DNA of 64,000 nt, taken from Thermatribacter sp048814795. Its GTDB lineage: Bacteria > Atribacterota > Atribacteria > Atribacterales > Thermatribacteraceae. The DNA is taken from positions 1,240,001 to 1,304,000 of the forward strand of contig CP184673.1 of assembly GCA_048814795.1 (NCBI GenBank). Reading direction: 5' to 3'. Positions 15,744 through 24,145 of this stretch are shown piece after piece. Position 1 is the stretch's first letter, and each line of letters opens with the position of its first letter. The translations under genes and the position numbers were made by a program. A model generated the notes under the pieces. It made no database searches, was not told where the DNA came from, and saw only the letters and a list, made by a program, of their open reading frames with translations.

Positions 15744-17045
15744 CTACCATTCTGTTGCTTTTTGGAATTTCTTCTTGAAGGCATCCTTATTTAGTCCACT
15801 TAAGCTGGCTAATTTGCTTAAAGTATCGGGATTTTCAAGGTCTTCTTTCTCAAGTCGAATCATGAAGGAACGAGCTACGCGATAGGAATAGGAGCTGATA
15901 TCTACTGTTCTTACTCTCGTTCTTCCGGTCTGAGGATCCCGAATTTGTTCAAAAGGTATGGGGTTAAGTTTACCTTCAACAATGCTTATCAGGGCCCCTT
16001 TTTGCTGGTTCTTGATGCTGTATTCGTTACTTAGAAGATATTCTACAGCTCCAAAGCCGAGTTCTCTTGTATATTCTATGTCAAAAGCGTTCGGAGGTGC
16101 ACAGCGCAGTTCATAACCAATATCTTTGGTCACAATGGTAATTTTTTCTCCACGTTCTTTAAACCTCCGTTCGATTTCACTTTTTAAGAGTTCACCAAGT
16201 GGTACTTCGGCAAGCCTTACATGACCATGAGGATCTCGGGGTACAGATTTACCAAGAATCTTTTCAATTTCTTCAACATTTCCGAACTTAAGTGCTACTC
16301 CCTCGGCAATGATAGCTATTCCATCTTTTCTTCCCAGCAACTTCCTTTTGAGCATAGCTCCTTCCAGGATATCGCAAACATCTTCCACCTTTATATTCTG
16401 TTGACCAAATTCTTCAGGTATTATGGTTAAAGTTGCTCCTGCGGATTTTCCTACTCCCAGGGCAAGGTGACCTGCCGATCGACCCATCATTACCACGAAG
16501 TACCAGCGGTTGGTGGTTTTTGCGTCTTCCATAAGGTTTTTGACCAGTTGGGTAGCCAGATCTCTTGCAGTCTGGAAGCCAAAAGTAGGCATATTGCCCG
16601 GGAGTGGTAGGTCGTTATCGATGGTCTTGGGAACATGGGCTGTTAAGAGTGCACCTTGCATTTCTGAATCCAAGATGCTGGCACTATAGGCGGTGTCGTC
16701 ACCTCCTATAGTAACCAAATAACTTATTCCCAGGGTTTCCATTGCCTTTTTGACGTTGGCTACCTTTTCAGAATCTATTTTCCCTGCTTTTACCAAGCTG
16801 TCTCGAGCGGTACGCAAAATGGATCCTCCCTGGAGGTGAATACGGGAGACATCTTTTATCTCCAATTTTACGGTATGTTGCTCAGGATTGAAGGAAGAGC
16901 TGGATATCCACTTAAAGCCATCGTATATACCAATCACCTCGAGACTCCTTAGATTGGCAGCAATAGCTACTGAACCGATGACGCCATTGATTCCTGGTGC
17001 TGGACCTCCTCCTACCAGAATACCCAGCTTTTTTTTGTGATTCAT
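15744..17045 (-). CDS. 6-phosphofructokinase, pyrophosphate-dependent type
   Basis: It phosphorylates fructose 6-phosphate, committing sugar to glycolysis. GGGPAPGINGVI and MGRSAGHLAL define the PFK family. Two positions point to PPi rather than ATP as donor: GGDDT (Asp where ATP enzymes have Gly in GGDGS) and PKTIDND (Lys where ATP enzymes have PGTIDND). The PPi enzyme is reversible. ATG 17045 follows aaggagg with a 7-base spacer and is preferred over an upstream start at 17078. It is monocistronic, with its own promoter and terminator. Confidence 0.9.
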   Translation of the reverse strand: MNHKKKLGILVGGGPAPGINGVIGSVAIAANLRSLEVIGIYDGFKWISSSSFNPEQHTVKLEIKDVSRIHLQGGSILRTARDSLVKAGKIDSEKVANVKKAMETLGISYLVTIGGDDTAYSASILDSEMQGALLTAHVPKTIDNDLPLPGNMPTFGFQTARDLATQLVKNLMEDAKTTNRWYFVVMMGRSAGHLALGVGKSAGATLTIIPEEFGQQNIKVEDVCDILEGAMLKRKLLGRKDGIAIIAEGVALKFGNVEEIEKILGKSVPRDPHGHVRLAEVPLGELLKSEIERRFKERGEKITIVTKDIGYELRCAPPNAFDIEYTRELGFGAVEYLLSNEYSIKNQQKGALISIVEGKLNPIPFEQIRDPQTGRTRVRTVDISSYSYRVARSFMIRLEKEDLENPDTLSKLASLSGLNKDAFKKKFQKATEW

Positions 17046-17111
17046 TGTGGAACCTCCTTCTTTTGTCGAGTTTGGCATTGTGAAATTTAAATTTTTCCGG
17101 CTTTATGAGAA

Positions 17112-17140
17112 AAGATATCAGAAAAGCTATTAGCGGTCAA
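17112..17140 (-). promoter_or_regulatory. Sigma-70-type promoter for pfk
   Basis: On the minus strand TTGACC (17135-17140) and TATCTT (17112-17117) have a 17-bp spacer. The pfk ATG is about 66 bases downstream, leaving a modest untranslated leader. Confidence 0.65.
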
Positions 17141-17176
17141 CTCGGGCTGTTAAAGCCATTGGAAGTAGGCCAAAGC

Positions 17177-18427
17177 TTAATTTTTGCACTGCTGTTCATC
17201 GATTGTTAACAAACGTTGAATCCATTCTCTGTGAATTTCAAAAAGATTTGGAGGTAGTCTGTCCAGTGAAAAAAAGTTGGCTTTTTCGATTTCTTCTCCG
17301 TCGGGACGGGGTTTGTTATTAAGGGCTTTGCATTTATACACCACTACTACAAACTGAAAGGGTTTTCCCAGTTCTTTTGCAAAGACCAGCTTTTCAGGAT
17401 CTGTGAACACGCCCTTACAGATTATTGATATGGGATCAATATTAATTCCCGTCTCTTCACAAATTTCCCGCTGTAGGCATTCAATCAGCGTTTCGCCTAT
17501 CTCCATTGTTCCAGTTGGTAACCCCCATTTTTCGCTGTCTTTCTTGAGAACAAGAAGTATGCGCTTTTTACGATCAAAGACCATGCCGCAAGTGGCAACT
17601 TTTATACCATCGGGAAGAACTTGAAAAGCTTTAGCTCGGTATGTCAGTTCTTCCACCCTTTTTTTCTCAAGCTCTTTGAAGCTTTTGATCCAGAGTTCTG
17701 GATTTCGTGGGTCTTTCCTGGATGGGAAGTATCTAAAGTTCTGAGCTACCAGTATAGCTGGTATGCCCATCCAGTGAGCACCAATTATGTCAGTTTGAGG
17801 GTTGTCACCAATTGCCACACAACGCAGGTTTTGGGAAGGAAGACTTTCCAAAGCTAATAGAAAGAAGAATGGATTGGGTTTTCCCAAGTGAATAGCTTTG
17901 AAAGAGGTTATTTTTTCAAGGACTTCCGCAATTACACCTGTGGTTGGAATAATCCCTTCGTCAGAGCTGAACTGATACTCGGGATTGGTTACTATTAGTG
18001 GAGTACCTCTTTTGATAAAGTTAGCTGCTTTCTTTATTTCCTTAAAGGAAATTTTTTCGTCAAAACCGGCTACCACTGCCTGTGGCATTTGTTGAACGAT
18101 TTTAATATTCGCTTCGAGTAGTTCCCTTTTTAATTCTTGACTTCCTAAGAGATATATTTTGTCCAGTTTTTGGAGTTTAAGAAATGTTTTGAGAATCAGA
18201 TCCGGGGTGATGATTTCTTCCAAAGTGGTTTCTATGCCCAGGCTTTGAAGTTTTGAGTACATTGATTTTCTGGAATAATTTGGATTGTTGCTTAAAAGGC
18301 GAAGTGTTTTGCCTGTCTCGCGTATTTGAAATATTATTTCACGTGCTTGGTGCTGTAGAATTTTATTGTGTATTATTCCATCTAAGCTTATCAGAAAGGC
18401 ATCAAAAAAATCCAGTATATTTTTCAT
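17177..18427 (-). CDS. HAD-superfamily (NagD-like) and Nudix hydrolase fusion protein
   Basis: About residues 1-255 form a class IIA HAD domain (LLSNNPNYSRKS, HLGKPNPFFF, GDNPQTDIIGA). About 275-410 form a Nudix domain with a complete Nudix box, GTMEIGETLIECLQREICEE, continuing TGI. HAD motif I reads FLISLDG: the nucleophilic Asp of the usual DxDG is Ser14, while the second Asp (D16) remains, so phosphatase activity is doubtful. Nudix substrates are typically nucleoside diphosphate derivatives; none can be named here. I chose ATG 18427 over a TTG two codons earlier. There is no clear ribosome site. Confidence 0.85.
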   Translation of the reverse strand: MKNILDFFDAFLISLDGIIHNKILQHQAREIIFQIRETGKTLRLLSNNPNYSRKSMYSKLQSLGIETTLEEIITPDLILKTFLKLQKLDKIYLLGSQELKRELLEANIKIVQQMPQAVVAGFDEKISFKEIKKAANFIKRGTPLIVTNPEYQFSSDEGIIPTTGVIAEVLEKITSFKAIHLGKPNPFFFLLALESLPSQNLRCVAIGDNPQTDIIGAHWMGIPAILVAQNFRYFPSRKDPRNPELWIKSFKELEKKRVEELTYRAKAFQVLPDGIKVATCGMVFDRKKRILLVLKKDSEKWGLPTGTMEIGETLIECLQREICEETGINIDPISIICKGVFTDPEKLVFAKELGKPFQFVVVVYKCKALNNKPRPDGEEIEKANFFSLDRLPPNLFEIHREWIQRLLTIDEQQCKN

Positions 18428-18436
18428 AAGCAAAGC

Positions 18437-18472
18437 GATATACGATCTACTCTTTTAAGTCAATTAAGTCAA
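18437..18472 (-). promoter_or_regulatory. Possible promoter region with a tandem 9-bp repeat before the HAD-Nudix gene
   Basis: The minus strand reads TTGACTTAA twice in tandem (18455-18472), each copy starting with a -35-like hexamer. TATATC (18437-18442) lies 15 bp from the nearer copy and 10 bases before the ATG. The spacing is poorer than at other promoters in the window, so this may be a regulated promoter or an operator repeat. Confidence 0.35.
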
Positions 18473-18532
18473 AGACACTCAACAAGACAAAATGTTCTTG
18501 TAGAAGGGATTATAGGCTTGCTTTTAAGAAGG

Positions 18533-18619
18533 TGGTGCCGGGCGCGGGATTTGAACCCGCACGGGCGAAAGCCCACTACCCCCTCAAGATAGCGTGTCTT
18601 CCTGTTCCACCAGCCCGGC
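18533..18619 (-). tRNA. tRNA-Leu (anticodon GAG)
   Basis: The 87-base sequence on the minus strand folds as a class II tRNA. The acceptor GCCGGGC pairs with GCCCGGC, the discriminator is A and CCA is encoded. The anticodon stem CTATC/GGTAG encloses the loop TTGAGGG, giving anticodon GAG (Leu, CUC/CUU). There is a long variable arm GTGGGCTTTCGCCCG and a TTCAAAT T-loop. It bounds the sugar island on the left. Confidence 0.96.
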
Positions 18620-18633
18620 TTTACCGCGAAGCA

Positions 18634-18662
18634 ATTATAACAAGTAAAGGCAATATCGTCAA
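18634..18662 (-). promoter_or_regulatory. Strong promoter for tRNA-Leu
   Basis: On the minus strand TTGACG (18657-18662) and a perfect TATAAT (18634-18639) are separated by 17 bp, 15 bases from the 5' end of the tRNA. Confidence 0.8.
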
Positions 18663-19285
18663 TCTTTATGAATGAAAGATGACAACAAAATTTGAAGGTT
18701 TGCTTTACCCTCCTTGTAGGACCTGAAACGCCAGGCTTCATTCTTTTTGTAGAACATTCTCCTAATCGAAAGCGTTTTTTGACCCTCTTCAAGTGTTTTC
18801 AGGCTAAAAAGAAATTCCCAGATCACGTGTAACTGCCTGGGTTAATTGAACAAGTGTTTTCCTAAAGAACAAAAAGCTTTTCAGTTTGAAAGTACTTCCT
18901 TAAAACCAGGTTTTGTTTGTTCCTTCTTGCTACTGTGAAGCGGCTTCTTTAATAATCGAAAAAAATTCATGTAAAGAAAGTTTTTGGTTTTGATCTTTGC
19001 AGCCAAGGTTTTTGAGGTATTTTAAATTTAAAATACAATCTATGTGCTCTTTCCACAGGGTTTTCGGCACTTTCCAAGATTGGGGTTTTGATATTTTCTT
19101 TTTTAAAAGTGGGCAACAGGATTAGTAATTTCGGTTTCGTCTTCAATTAAAGACTTGTATTTTGAATGGTGAGATTAGTTCACGCAGCACAGCTTTTACT
19201 ATGTTTAGTTATAATAGTTCTGGGTTAAAATTGTTTTGAAGATTTTTGAAGCGGTTTTTTGATTTTTTGAAAGGAGGTTGGTTTC
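18663..19285. other. Gene-free stretch left of the isomerase gene
   Basis: This is the longest gap in the window, about 620 bases of AT-rich DNA. It holds an unexplained open minus-strand frame (18930-19121, listed separately), a 20-bp perfect AT-rich palindrome at 19017-19036, and a perfect plus-strand TATAAT (19210-19215) that could serve the isomerase gene. No good -35 box stands 16-18 bp before that -10, so the promoter may need an activator. I see no other gene or RNA. Confidence 0.5.
18930..19121 (-). pseudogene. Unidentified protein-like fragment without a clear start
   Basis: A 63-codon minus-strand frame ends at TAG 18932-18930. Its last 46 codons, from a GTG at 19070, have coding-like composition, with segments WKEHIDCILNLKYLKNLG and SLHEFFSIIKEAASQ. 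There is no ribosome site and no frame upstream. I do not recognise a family. It looks like the C-terminal remnant of a gene lost from this spot, but a chance frame in AT-rich DNA is also possible. Confidence 0.22.
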
Positions 19286-20698
19286 GTGAAGCAGACTTTC
19301 GGTTTAATCGTGGGTAATCGAGGATTCTTTCCGGATGTTCTGGCAAAGGAAGGCAGAGAAAAGATTCTTGAGGTGCTTGAGAGCATGGGCTACGGAGTGG
19401 TAACTCTTACTCCCGAGGATACCAAATTCGGGACAGTGGAAACCTGGGAGGACGCTCAGAAATGTGCCCGCCTTTTTGAAGAACATCGTAACGAGATTTC
19501 AGGGGTTATCGTTACTCTCCCCAATTTTGGCGACGAAAAAGGCGTTGCTTACGCTCTTCGTTTCTCAGGACTTCGAGTACCGGTTCTGGTTCATGCTTTT
19601 CCAGACCGAAACGATGCTATGGATATTAGTCGGCGTAGAGACGGTTTTTGTGGAAAACTATCTGTTTGTAACAATTTGAAACAGTTTGGAATTCCTTTTT
19701 CGTTGACCACCCAGCATACTGAGGATCCGGATAGCGATCTTTTTAAAGAAGACGTGAATTGGTTTGCTTCAGTATGCCGAGTTGTCAACGGTTTTAAGAA
19801 CCTGAAGGCGGGGGCTATTGGGGCAAGGCCCAACGCTTTCAATACGGTGCGTTTTTCAGAAAAAATTCTCGAAAGTAATGGCATTTCAGTTGAGGTAGCT
19901 GATCTTTCTGAAATTTTGGCTCAAGTTGGGAAACTTGAAGACAAAGATTCCAGAGTGCTGGCAGGGGTTAAGGAAATCAAAGATTATATTGACACCACAG
20001 GCATTCCCGAAGAGGCCCTGGTTAAAATGGCCAAGCTGCGGCTGGTTCTTAAAGAATGGATCGAGAAAACCGGGGTATCCCTTATTTCCTTTCAGTGCTG
20101 GACTTCTATCCAGGAGAACCTGGGGATTATGCCCTGTGCGGTTATGAGTATGCTTAGCGAAGGTCTGGTTCCTGCTGCCTGTGAAGTTGATTTAACGGGT
20201 GGATTAGCCATGTATGCGTTACAGCTGGCTTCTGGCAAGCCCTCTGCTCTGGTGGACTGGAATAACAATTTTGACGAGGATCCGGATAAAGCTGTGCTTT
20301 TCCATTGCAGTAATTTCCCCAAATCCCTGCTTCAGAATCCTCGTATGGGTTATGGAGATATAATTTCTTCTTCTGCAGTTCCCAGAGAGCAGGCTTATGG
20401 TACTTGTTATGGCAAGATTCCTGCTGGTCCGGTAACTATCAGTCGTCTGGCCACCGATGATGTTTCTGGGAAGATAATTGGTTATGTAGCTGAGGGAGAG
20501 ATTACAGAGGACGTAGTTGAGACCTTTGGTGGTTGGGGTGTAATAAAGGTTGAGAACTTGCAGGATCTTCTGTATGTTATGTCCGATAACGGTTTTGAAC
20601 ACCACGCTGCCATAAACCTTTCCTGGGTGGCGGATGCTCTGGTCGAGGCTTTTGATAAGTATCTGGGGTTTGATATCTACTGGCACAATGCGGTATAG
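19286..20698 (+). CDS. L-fucose/L-arabinose isomerase family protein (COG2407-like), substrate unknown
   Basis: A 470-residue protein resembling the fucose isomerase group that interconverts aldoses and ketoses with a divalent metal. Typical features are the N-terminal Rossmann-like part (ISGVIVTLPNFGDE), GFKNLKAGAIGARPNAFNTVR, the central FQCWTSIQENLGIMPC, EVDLTGGLAMYALQLA with likely metal ligands (Glu and Asp), and a C-terminal HCSNFP segment. The GTG start at 19286 has an aaggagg site. It converges on an ABC sugar importer and SDR, so a role in catabolism of the imported sugar is likely (inference). The actual sugar cannot be told. Confidence 0.82.
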   Translation: MKQTFGLIVGNRGFFPDVLAKEGREKILEVLESMGYGVVTLTPEDTKFGTVETWEDAQKCARLFEEHRNEISGVIVTLPNFGDEKGVAYALRFSGLRVPVLVHAFPDRNDAMDISRRRDGFCGKLSVCNNLKQFGIPFSLTTQHTEDPDSDLFKEDVNWFASVCRVVNGFKNLKAGAIGARPNAFNTVRFSEKILESNGISVEVADLSEILAQVGKLEDKDSRVLAGVKEIKDYIDTTGIPEEALVKMAKLRLVLKEWIEKTGVSLISFQCWTSIQENLGIMPCAVMSMLSEGLVPAACEVDLTGGLAMYALQLASGKPSALVDWNNNFDEDPDKAVLFHCSNFPKSLLQNPRMGYGDIISSSAVPREQAYGTCYGKIPAGPVTISRLATDDVSGKIIGYVAEGEITEDVVETFGGWGVIKVENLQDLLYVMSDNGFEHHAAINLSWVADALVEAFDKYLGFDIYWHNAV

Positions 20699-20711
20699 GG
20701 ACTAAAAACAC

Positions 20712-20743
20712 ATCACCGGGTAGGAGGTATCCTACCCGGTGAT
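20712..20743. terminator. Bidirectional terminator between the isomerase gene and the ABC operon
   Basis: A 14-bp perfect stem (ATCACCGGGTAGGA with its complement) with a 4-base loop. On the minus strand it is followed by GTGTTTTTAG, a reasonable T tract; on the plus strand it follows the isomerase stop by 13 bases. The stop codon of the small membrane protein (20732-20734) lies inside the stem. Confidence 0.8.
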
Positions 20744-20902
20744 AATAAGCGTTCCCAGAAAAATCAAAGTACCTACAGTTGCTACATAAAGTGGTACAAA
20801 TTGCTCTATAAAACGCACCCATAAAAGGTGGACAGCGAACATTATTACCACGCCGATAAAAATCCGATCCCAGAGATTGCTCTTGAAAGGTAAAATGCGC
20901 AT
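20732..20902 (-). CDS. Small membrane protein (56 residues) at the end of the ABC sugar operon
   Basis: From ATG 20902, preceded by a good gaggggtg site, it encodes 56 residues with two hydrophobic helices (IFIGVVIMFAVHLLW and LYVATVGTLIFLGTLII). Short membrane proteins of unknown role occur in some carbohydrate ABC operons (for example DUF2160 in glycerol importers), but I cannot assign this one to a family. It lies 14 bases behind the second permease gene and its stop is inside the operon terminator. A longer open frame to 21031 only overlaps the permease. Confidence 0.65.
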   Translation of the reverse strand: MRILPFKSNLWDRIFIGVVIMFAVHLLWVRFIEQFVPLYVATVGTLIFLGTLIITG

Positions 20903-20916
20903 GTGTTTTTCACCCC

Positions 20917-21741
20917 TCAGTCTTTTACTGCTCCAAAGGTAAGGCCCGCAATGATATGTCTTTGAGCAATACCAATAAAGATCACAGCTGGTATGAGGCA
21001 GACCATTGATACTGCAGCCATTTCTCCCCAATTAGTACCTATGACCGTTACAAACTCGGCAAGACCTGTGGTAATGGTTCGAGCATTAACACTGGTTAAT
21101 ATGGATGCAAAAAGATATTCATTCCAGGCGAAAATCCAGGTTAGTATTGCAGTAACCATGATTCCCGGTTTAGCAAGGGGAAGGATGACATGAGTTAACA
21201 CTCCCCATAAAGAACAACCATCAATTAATGCTGCTTCATCCAGCTCTTTAGGAATGGAGTCCATCATTCCTTTAAGCAACCATATGGCAAAAGGAAGGTT
21301 AAATATGCAGTAAAGTAGAATCATACCCAATTTAGTGTCCCTCAGGCCCACTCTGGTAAAAATCAGAAAAAAAGGAACAATAAAAACTGCAGGTGGGGCC
21401 ATGCGGTTAGTTATGGTCCAGAAAAAGATATTGTTGGAGCCTGGTATGCGGAAACGAGAGAAAGAATAAGTTGCCAAAACGGCAAGCGCAATAACCAGGG
21501 CGGTATTTCCCGAAGAAATAATCAGAGAATTAATGAGGTATTTGCCGTAAATGTCCTTAAAGAAAGGACGATAGTAGTTCATGGCGTAGAATGAAGTTTG
21601 TATAAGCCGCGGTCCACTGAAAACTTCCAGTTTGGTTCGAGCAGATACCACAAACATCCAGTAAATGGGGAAGAGGGTTGCTATGGCAATGACGGTGGAA
21701 ATAAAATATATTAACAGCAATCTCAAGCTCTTTTTGGTCAT
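20917..21741 (-). CDS. Carbohydrate ABC transporter permease, MalG-type
   Basis: The inner-membrane subunit of a CUT1-type sugar importer, 274 residues with about six helices. The EAA loop that docks the ATPase reads DEAALIDGCSLWGVLTHVILPLAKPG. The N-terminal LFPIYWMFVVSAR is typical of MalG-like subunits. It starts exactly where the MalF-type gene stops, so the two are coupled. No ATPase gene is present in this operon. Confidence 0.92.
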   Translation of the reverse strand: MTKKSLRLLLIYFISTVIAIATLFPIYWMFVVSARTKLEVFSGPRLIQTSFYAMNYYRPFFKDIYGKYLINSLIISSGNTALVIALAVLATYSFSRFRIPGSNNIFFWTITNRMAPPAVFIVPFFLIFTRVGLRDTKLGMILLYCIFNLPFAIWLLKGMMDSIPKELDEAALIDGCSLWGVLTHVILPLAKPGIMVTAILTWIFAWNEYLFASILTSVNARTITTGLAEFVTVIGTNWGEMAAVSMVCLIPAVIFIGIAQRHIIAGLTFGAVKD

Positions 21742-22611
21742 CTATGAAGCCTCCTGTGAAGAAGATATAAAAGTCAGGAGTAACCAGCACATCACAATGG
21801 TCAAATACAGTAAAAACAGAGACATCGCGGAACTATAACCGTATTCCATGGATTGAAGGACCAGGCGCACCAGATGGATACTTACATAACGAGTTGCTGT
21901 TCCGGGGCCACCACTGGTTAACATCCATACTTCATCGAATATTCTGAAAGTATCCATGATTCTTATGAAAAGGGTTGTTAGAAGGACTGGCTTGAGAAGG
22001 GGTAGGGTTACATAGCGAAAGGTTTGCCAGCGATTGGCTCCATCTACCAGTGCTGCTTCATAGGGTTGTTTAGGTAAGCTTGATAATCCGGCCATTAGAG
22101 TAAGGGTCACAAAAGGTGTCCAGTGCCAGATGTCAACAAAAACAGTGGTAAAGAAAGCTTGAGTAGCGTTAACTCCTATGTTGTAGTCAACCCCTATTTT
22201 TCGCAAGTAGAAAGGGATTGGTCCGATGTCAGGGTTGGTAAGCAGAACCCACATACTTCCAATGCTAATTGGAGCCATGGCCAGAGGGAGAGTCATGATA
22301 GTTCTAAAAATGCCTTTCCCCTTAAACTCAAAGGTTAACAAGTTCGCTATCAGTAAACCCAGGGGCATTTCTATAGCGCAGCAAAGCACAACAAAAGTAA
22401 GTCCTAAGCGTAAAGACTTGAGAAAGTCCTCATCAAACATTAGTTTTCTGAAGTTGTTAAAGCCAACGTAGACCATTCCAAGCTTTGAGAATACATTGTA
22501 CTTGAAAGCACTGAGATAGATAATGTATAAGACCGGGATAACACCTATTAATATCATCAAAGTAAGCGTGGGGGCAATAAGCCCCCACGCTTGTGCCTTG
22601 CTCTCTCTCAT
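21742..22611 (-). CDS. Carbohydrate ABC transporter permease, MalF-type
   Basis: The partner permease, 289 residues with six predicted helices (the first is LIAPTLTLMILIGVIPVLYII). The EAA motif reads YEAALVDGANRWQTFRYVTLPLLKP. It lies between the binding-protein gene (13-base gap) and the MalG-type gene, the standard CUT1 order. Confidence 0.93.
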   Translation of the reverse strand: MRESKAQAWGLIAPTLTLMILIGVIPVLYIIYLSAFKYNVFSKLGMVYVGFNNFRKLMFDEDFLKSLRLGLTFVVLCCAIEMPLGLLIANLLTFEFKGKGIFRTIMTLPLAMAPISIGSMWVLLTNPDIGPIPFYLRKIGVDYNIGVNATQAFFTTVFVDIWHWTPFVTLTLMAGLSSLPKQPYEAALVDGANRWQTFRYVTLPLLKPVLLTTLFIRIMDTFRIFDEVWMLTSGGPGTATRYVSIHLVRLVLQSMEYGYSSAMSLFLLYLTIVMCWLLLTFISSSQEAS

Positions 22612-22624
22612 TACTTTGCCTCCT

Positions 22625-24052
22625 TCAGTAACCCAGCTCTTCCATCAGTTGGTCTACTTCTTGGGCAAGGTTGTCAAGAGCTTCTTCGGGAGAAATTTCT
22701 CCGGCTACCGCTTTGGAAACCCATTTGAGATAAATTTCGTTCAAAGGTCGGTGCATGGGGAGAGGAGGAGCACCAGCAAAGAGGTGGCCTTGTTCTTTCA
22801 ATAGCGTGAAGTAGCCACCCATTTTGGGATCCAGCTCTTTAATGAGAGGATCTTCAAAGGTAGATTTGCGTACCACACGAGTGGCCAGCTTGGCGAATTC
22901 TGCTTGCCATTCCTTGCGGGCACACCACTGAATGAATAGCCAGGCTGCCTCTTTATTTTTGGCACTGTGGGGTATTCCAAGAGCTCCACCGTCGTAGTAT
23001 CCGATGTAACCCTTACCCGCTTTGGCTTCTTCAAGTACTCCGGGCGCCGTAGGCGGGAGTGCCACTCCAATTTTACCGATTACTGCGGACCTGGTGGGAT
23101 CAGTTGCCAGCCAACCTAAATTCTCAAGATAAATCAGCCCCTGGGCAATTTTCCCAGCCCCAAAAACGGCAGCGGTTTCATCCCAGGTATAGGTACGTAC
23201 ACCGGGTGGCGCATACTGGAGCATATCAACGTACCATTTGAAGGCCTTCTTAGCTTGTTCGCTATTGAGGGTACCACCTTTATCCACGCTGGCTCGCATG
23301 GTTTCCAGGTTGATGCCCCAGTTGTAGATACCCCAGGCTGGCCAGATGCTTTCGCACATTTCATAAGCCACACAGGGGTGAGTTTTGGCCTGTGCAACGT
23401 GACCGTAAAGTTCTATGCCCTTTTCTTTACCGTATTCTGTAAAGAACTTAGCTATGTCAGTGTACTGATCCCAGTTAGTGGGTACTGCAAGGTCGTATCC
23501 ATATTTTTCTTTAAAGGCTTTTTGGATTTCGGGATCTTCGAACAGGTCTTTGCGGTAGATATAGGATTTAAGGAAAGCTTCAAAGGGAATGGCAAAAACG
23601 TTTCCTTCGGCATCTTTAAAGTAGTTGATAAAACTGGTAAAGTCTTCCAGATCGAAGTTAGGTTCGGTGATTGCAGAGTTCTGGATAAAGGAAGAGAGAT
23701 TAGTCAACCACCCCTGGTCCAGGTAGGCATAGATTATGTCCTGTTCAACATATATAAAATCATATATTCCCGCTCCAGACTGCAAGTCCTGGATAGACTT
23801 ATTGTACATTTCGTCCCAGGAAGTCACTTCAAATTGCACCTTAATACCGGTAAGTTTTTCAAATTCTGGAGCTGCCACTTCTACCATAGCTTTTGAAGGT
23901 GGTGTGCTTTCCGAAATGCCCTTGATTACTACTCCTTTGTAAGGTTCAGCTGCTTTCTGCCACCATTCTGGATTTGCTACTTCTGCACAGGCTAATCCTG
24001 CTACTGCAAGCACCAGCAAGGTAACTACAAACACACTAATTAGTTTACGCAT
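22625..24052 (-). CDS. Extracellular sugar-binding protein of the ABC importer
   Basis: A 475-residue family 1 solute-binding protein that captures sugar outside the membrane and delivers it to the permeases. It has a clear Sec signal peptide: MRK, a hydrophobic core to about residue 20, and a probable type I site after ACA (about residue 23). The Cys at 22 lacks a proper lipobox, so a lipoprotein is less likely. GYYDGGALGIPHSAKNKEAAWLFIQW is typical of the SBP_bac_1 C-lobe. The ligand is unknown. It is the most upstream transporter gene, 93 bases behind the SDR gene. Confidence 0.92.
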   Translation of the reverse strand: MRKLISVFVVTLLVLAVAGLACAEVANPEWWQKAAEPYKGVVIKGISESTPPSKAMVEVAAPEFEKLTGIKVQFEVTSWDEMYNKSIQDLQSGAGIYDFIYVEQDIIYAYLDQGWLTNLSSFIQNSAITEPNFDLEDFTSFINYFKDAEGNVFAIPFEAFLKSYIYRKDLFEDPEIQKAFKEKYGYDLAVPTNWDQYTDIAKFFTEYGKEKGIELYGHVAQAKTHPCVAYEMCESIWPAWGIYNWGINLETMRASVDKGGTLNSEQAKKAFKWYVDMLQYAPPGVRTYTWDETAAVFGAGKIAQGLIYLENLGWLATDPTRSAVIGKIGVALPPTAPGVLEEAKAGKGYIGYYDGGALGIPHSAKNKEAAWLFIQWCARKEWQAEFAKLATRVVRKSTFEDPLIKELDPKMGGYFTLLKEQGHLFAGAPPLPMHRPLNEIYLKWVSKAVAGEISPEEALDNLAQEVDQLMEELGY

Positions 24053-24145
24053 GGTTTCAGCCTCCTTCTTTTAGTAATTTTGATGTCCAGCACCAAAGGT
24101 GCTTCCGTTATCGATACACCTTGAGGTTTGTTTTTATCACCCCCC

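Noticed and set aside
18469..18792. 107-codon minus-strand open frame
   Set aside because: It runs straight through tRNA-Leu and its promoter and has no protein-like composition; the tRNA is the real feature.
19017..19036. Perfect 20-bp palindrome GTATTTTAAATTTAAAATAC as an operator
   Set aside because: It is purely AT-rich apart from the ends, lies inside the possible gene remnant and far from the isomerase start; a chance palindrome in AT-rich DNA is likely, so I list it only within the gap description.
23255..23896. 213-codon plus-strand frame opposite the sugar-binding protein gene
   Set aside because: It is antisense to a convincing gene with signal peptide and domain motifs; its translation resembles no family and it lacks a ribosome site.
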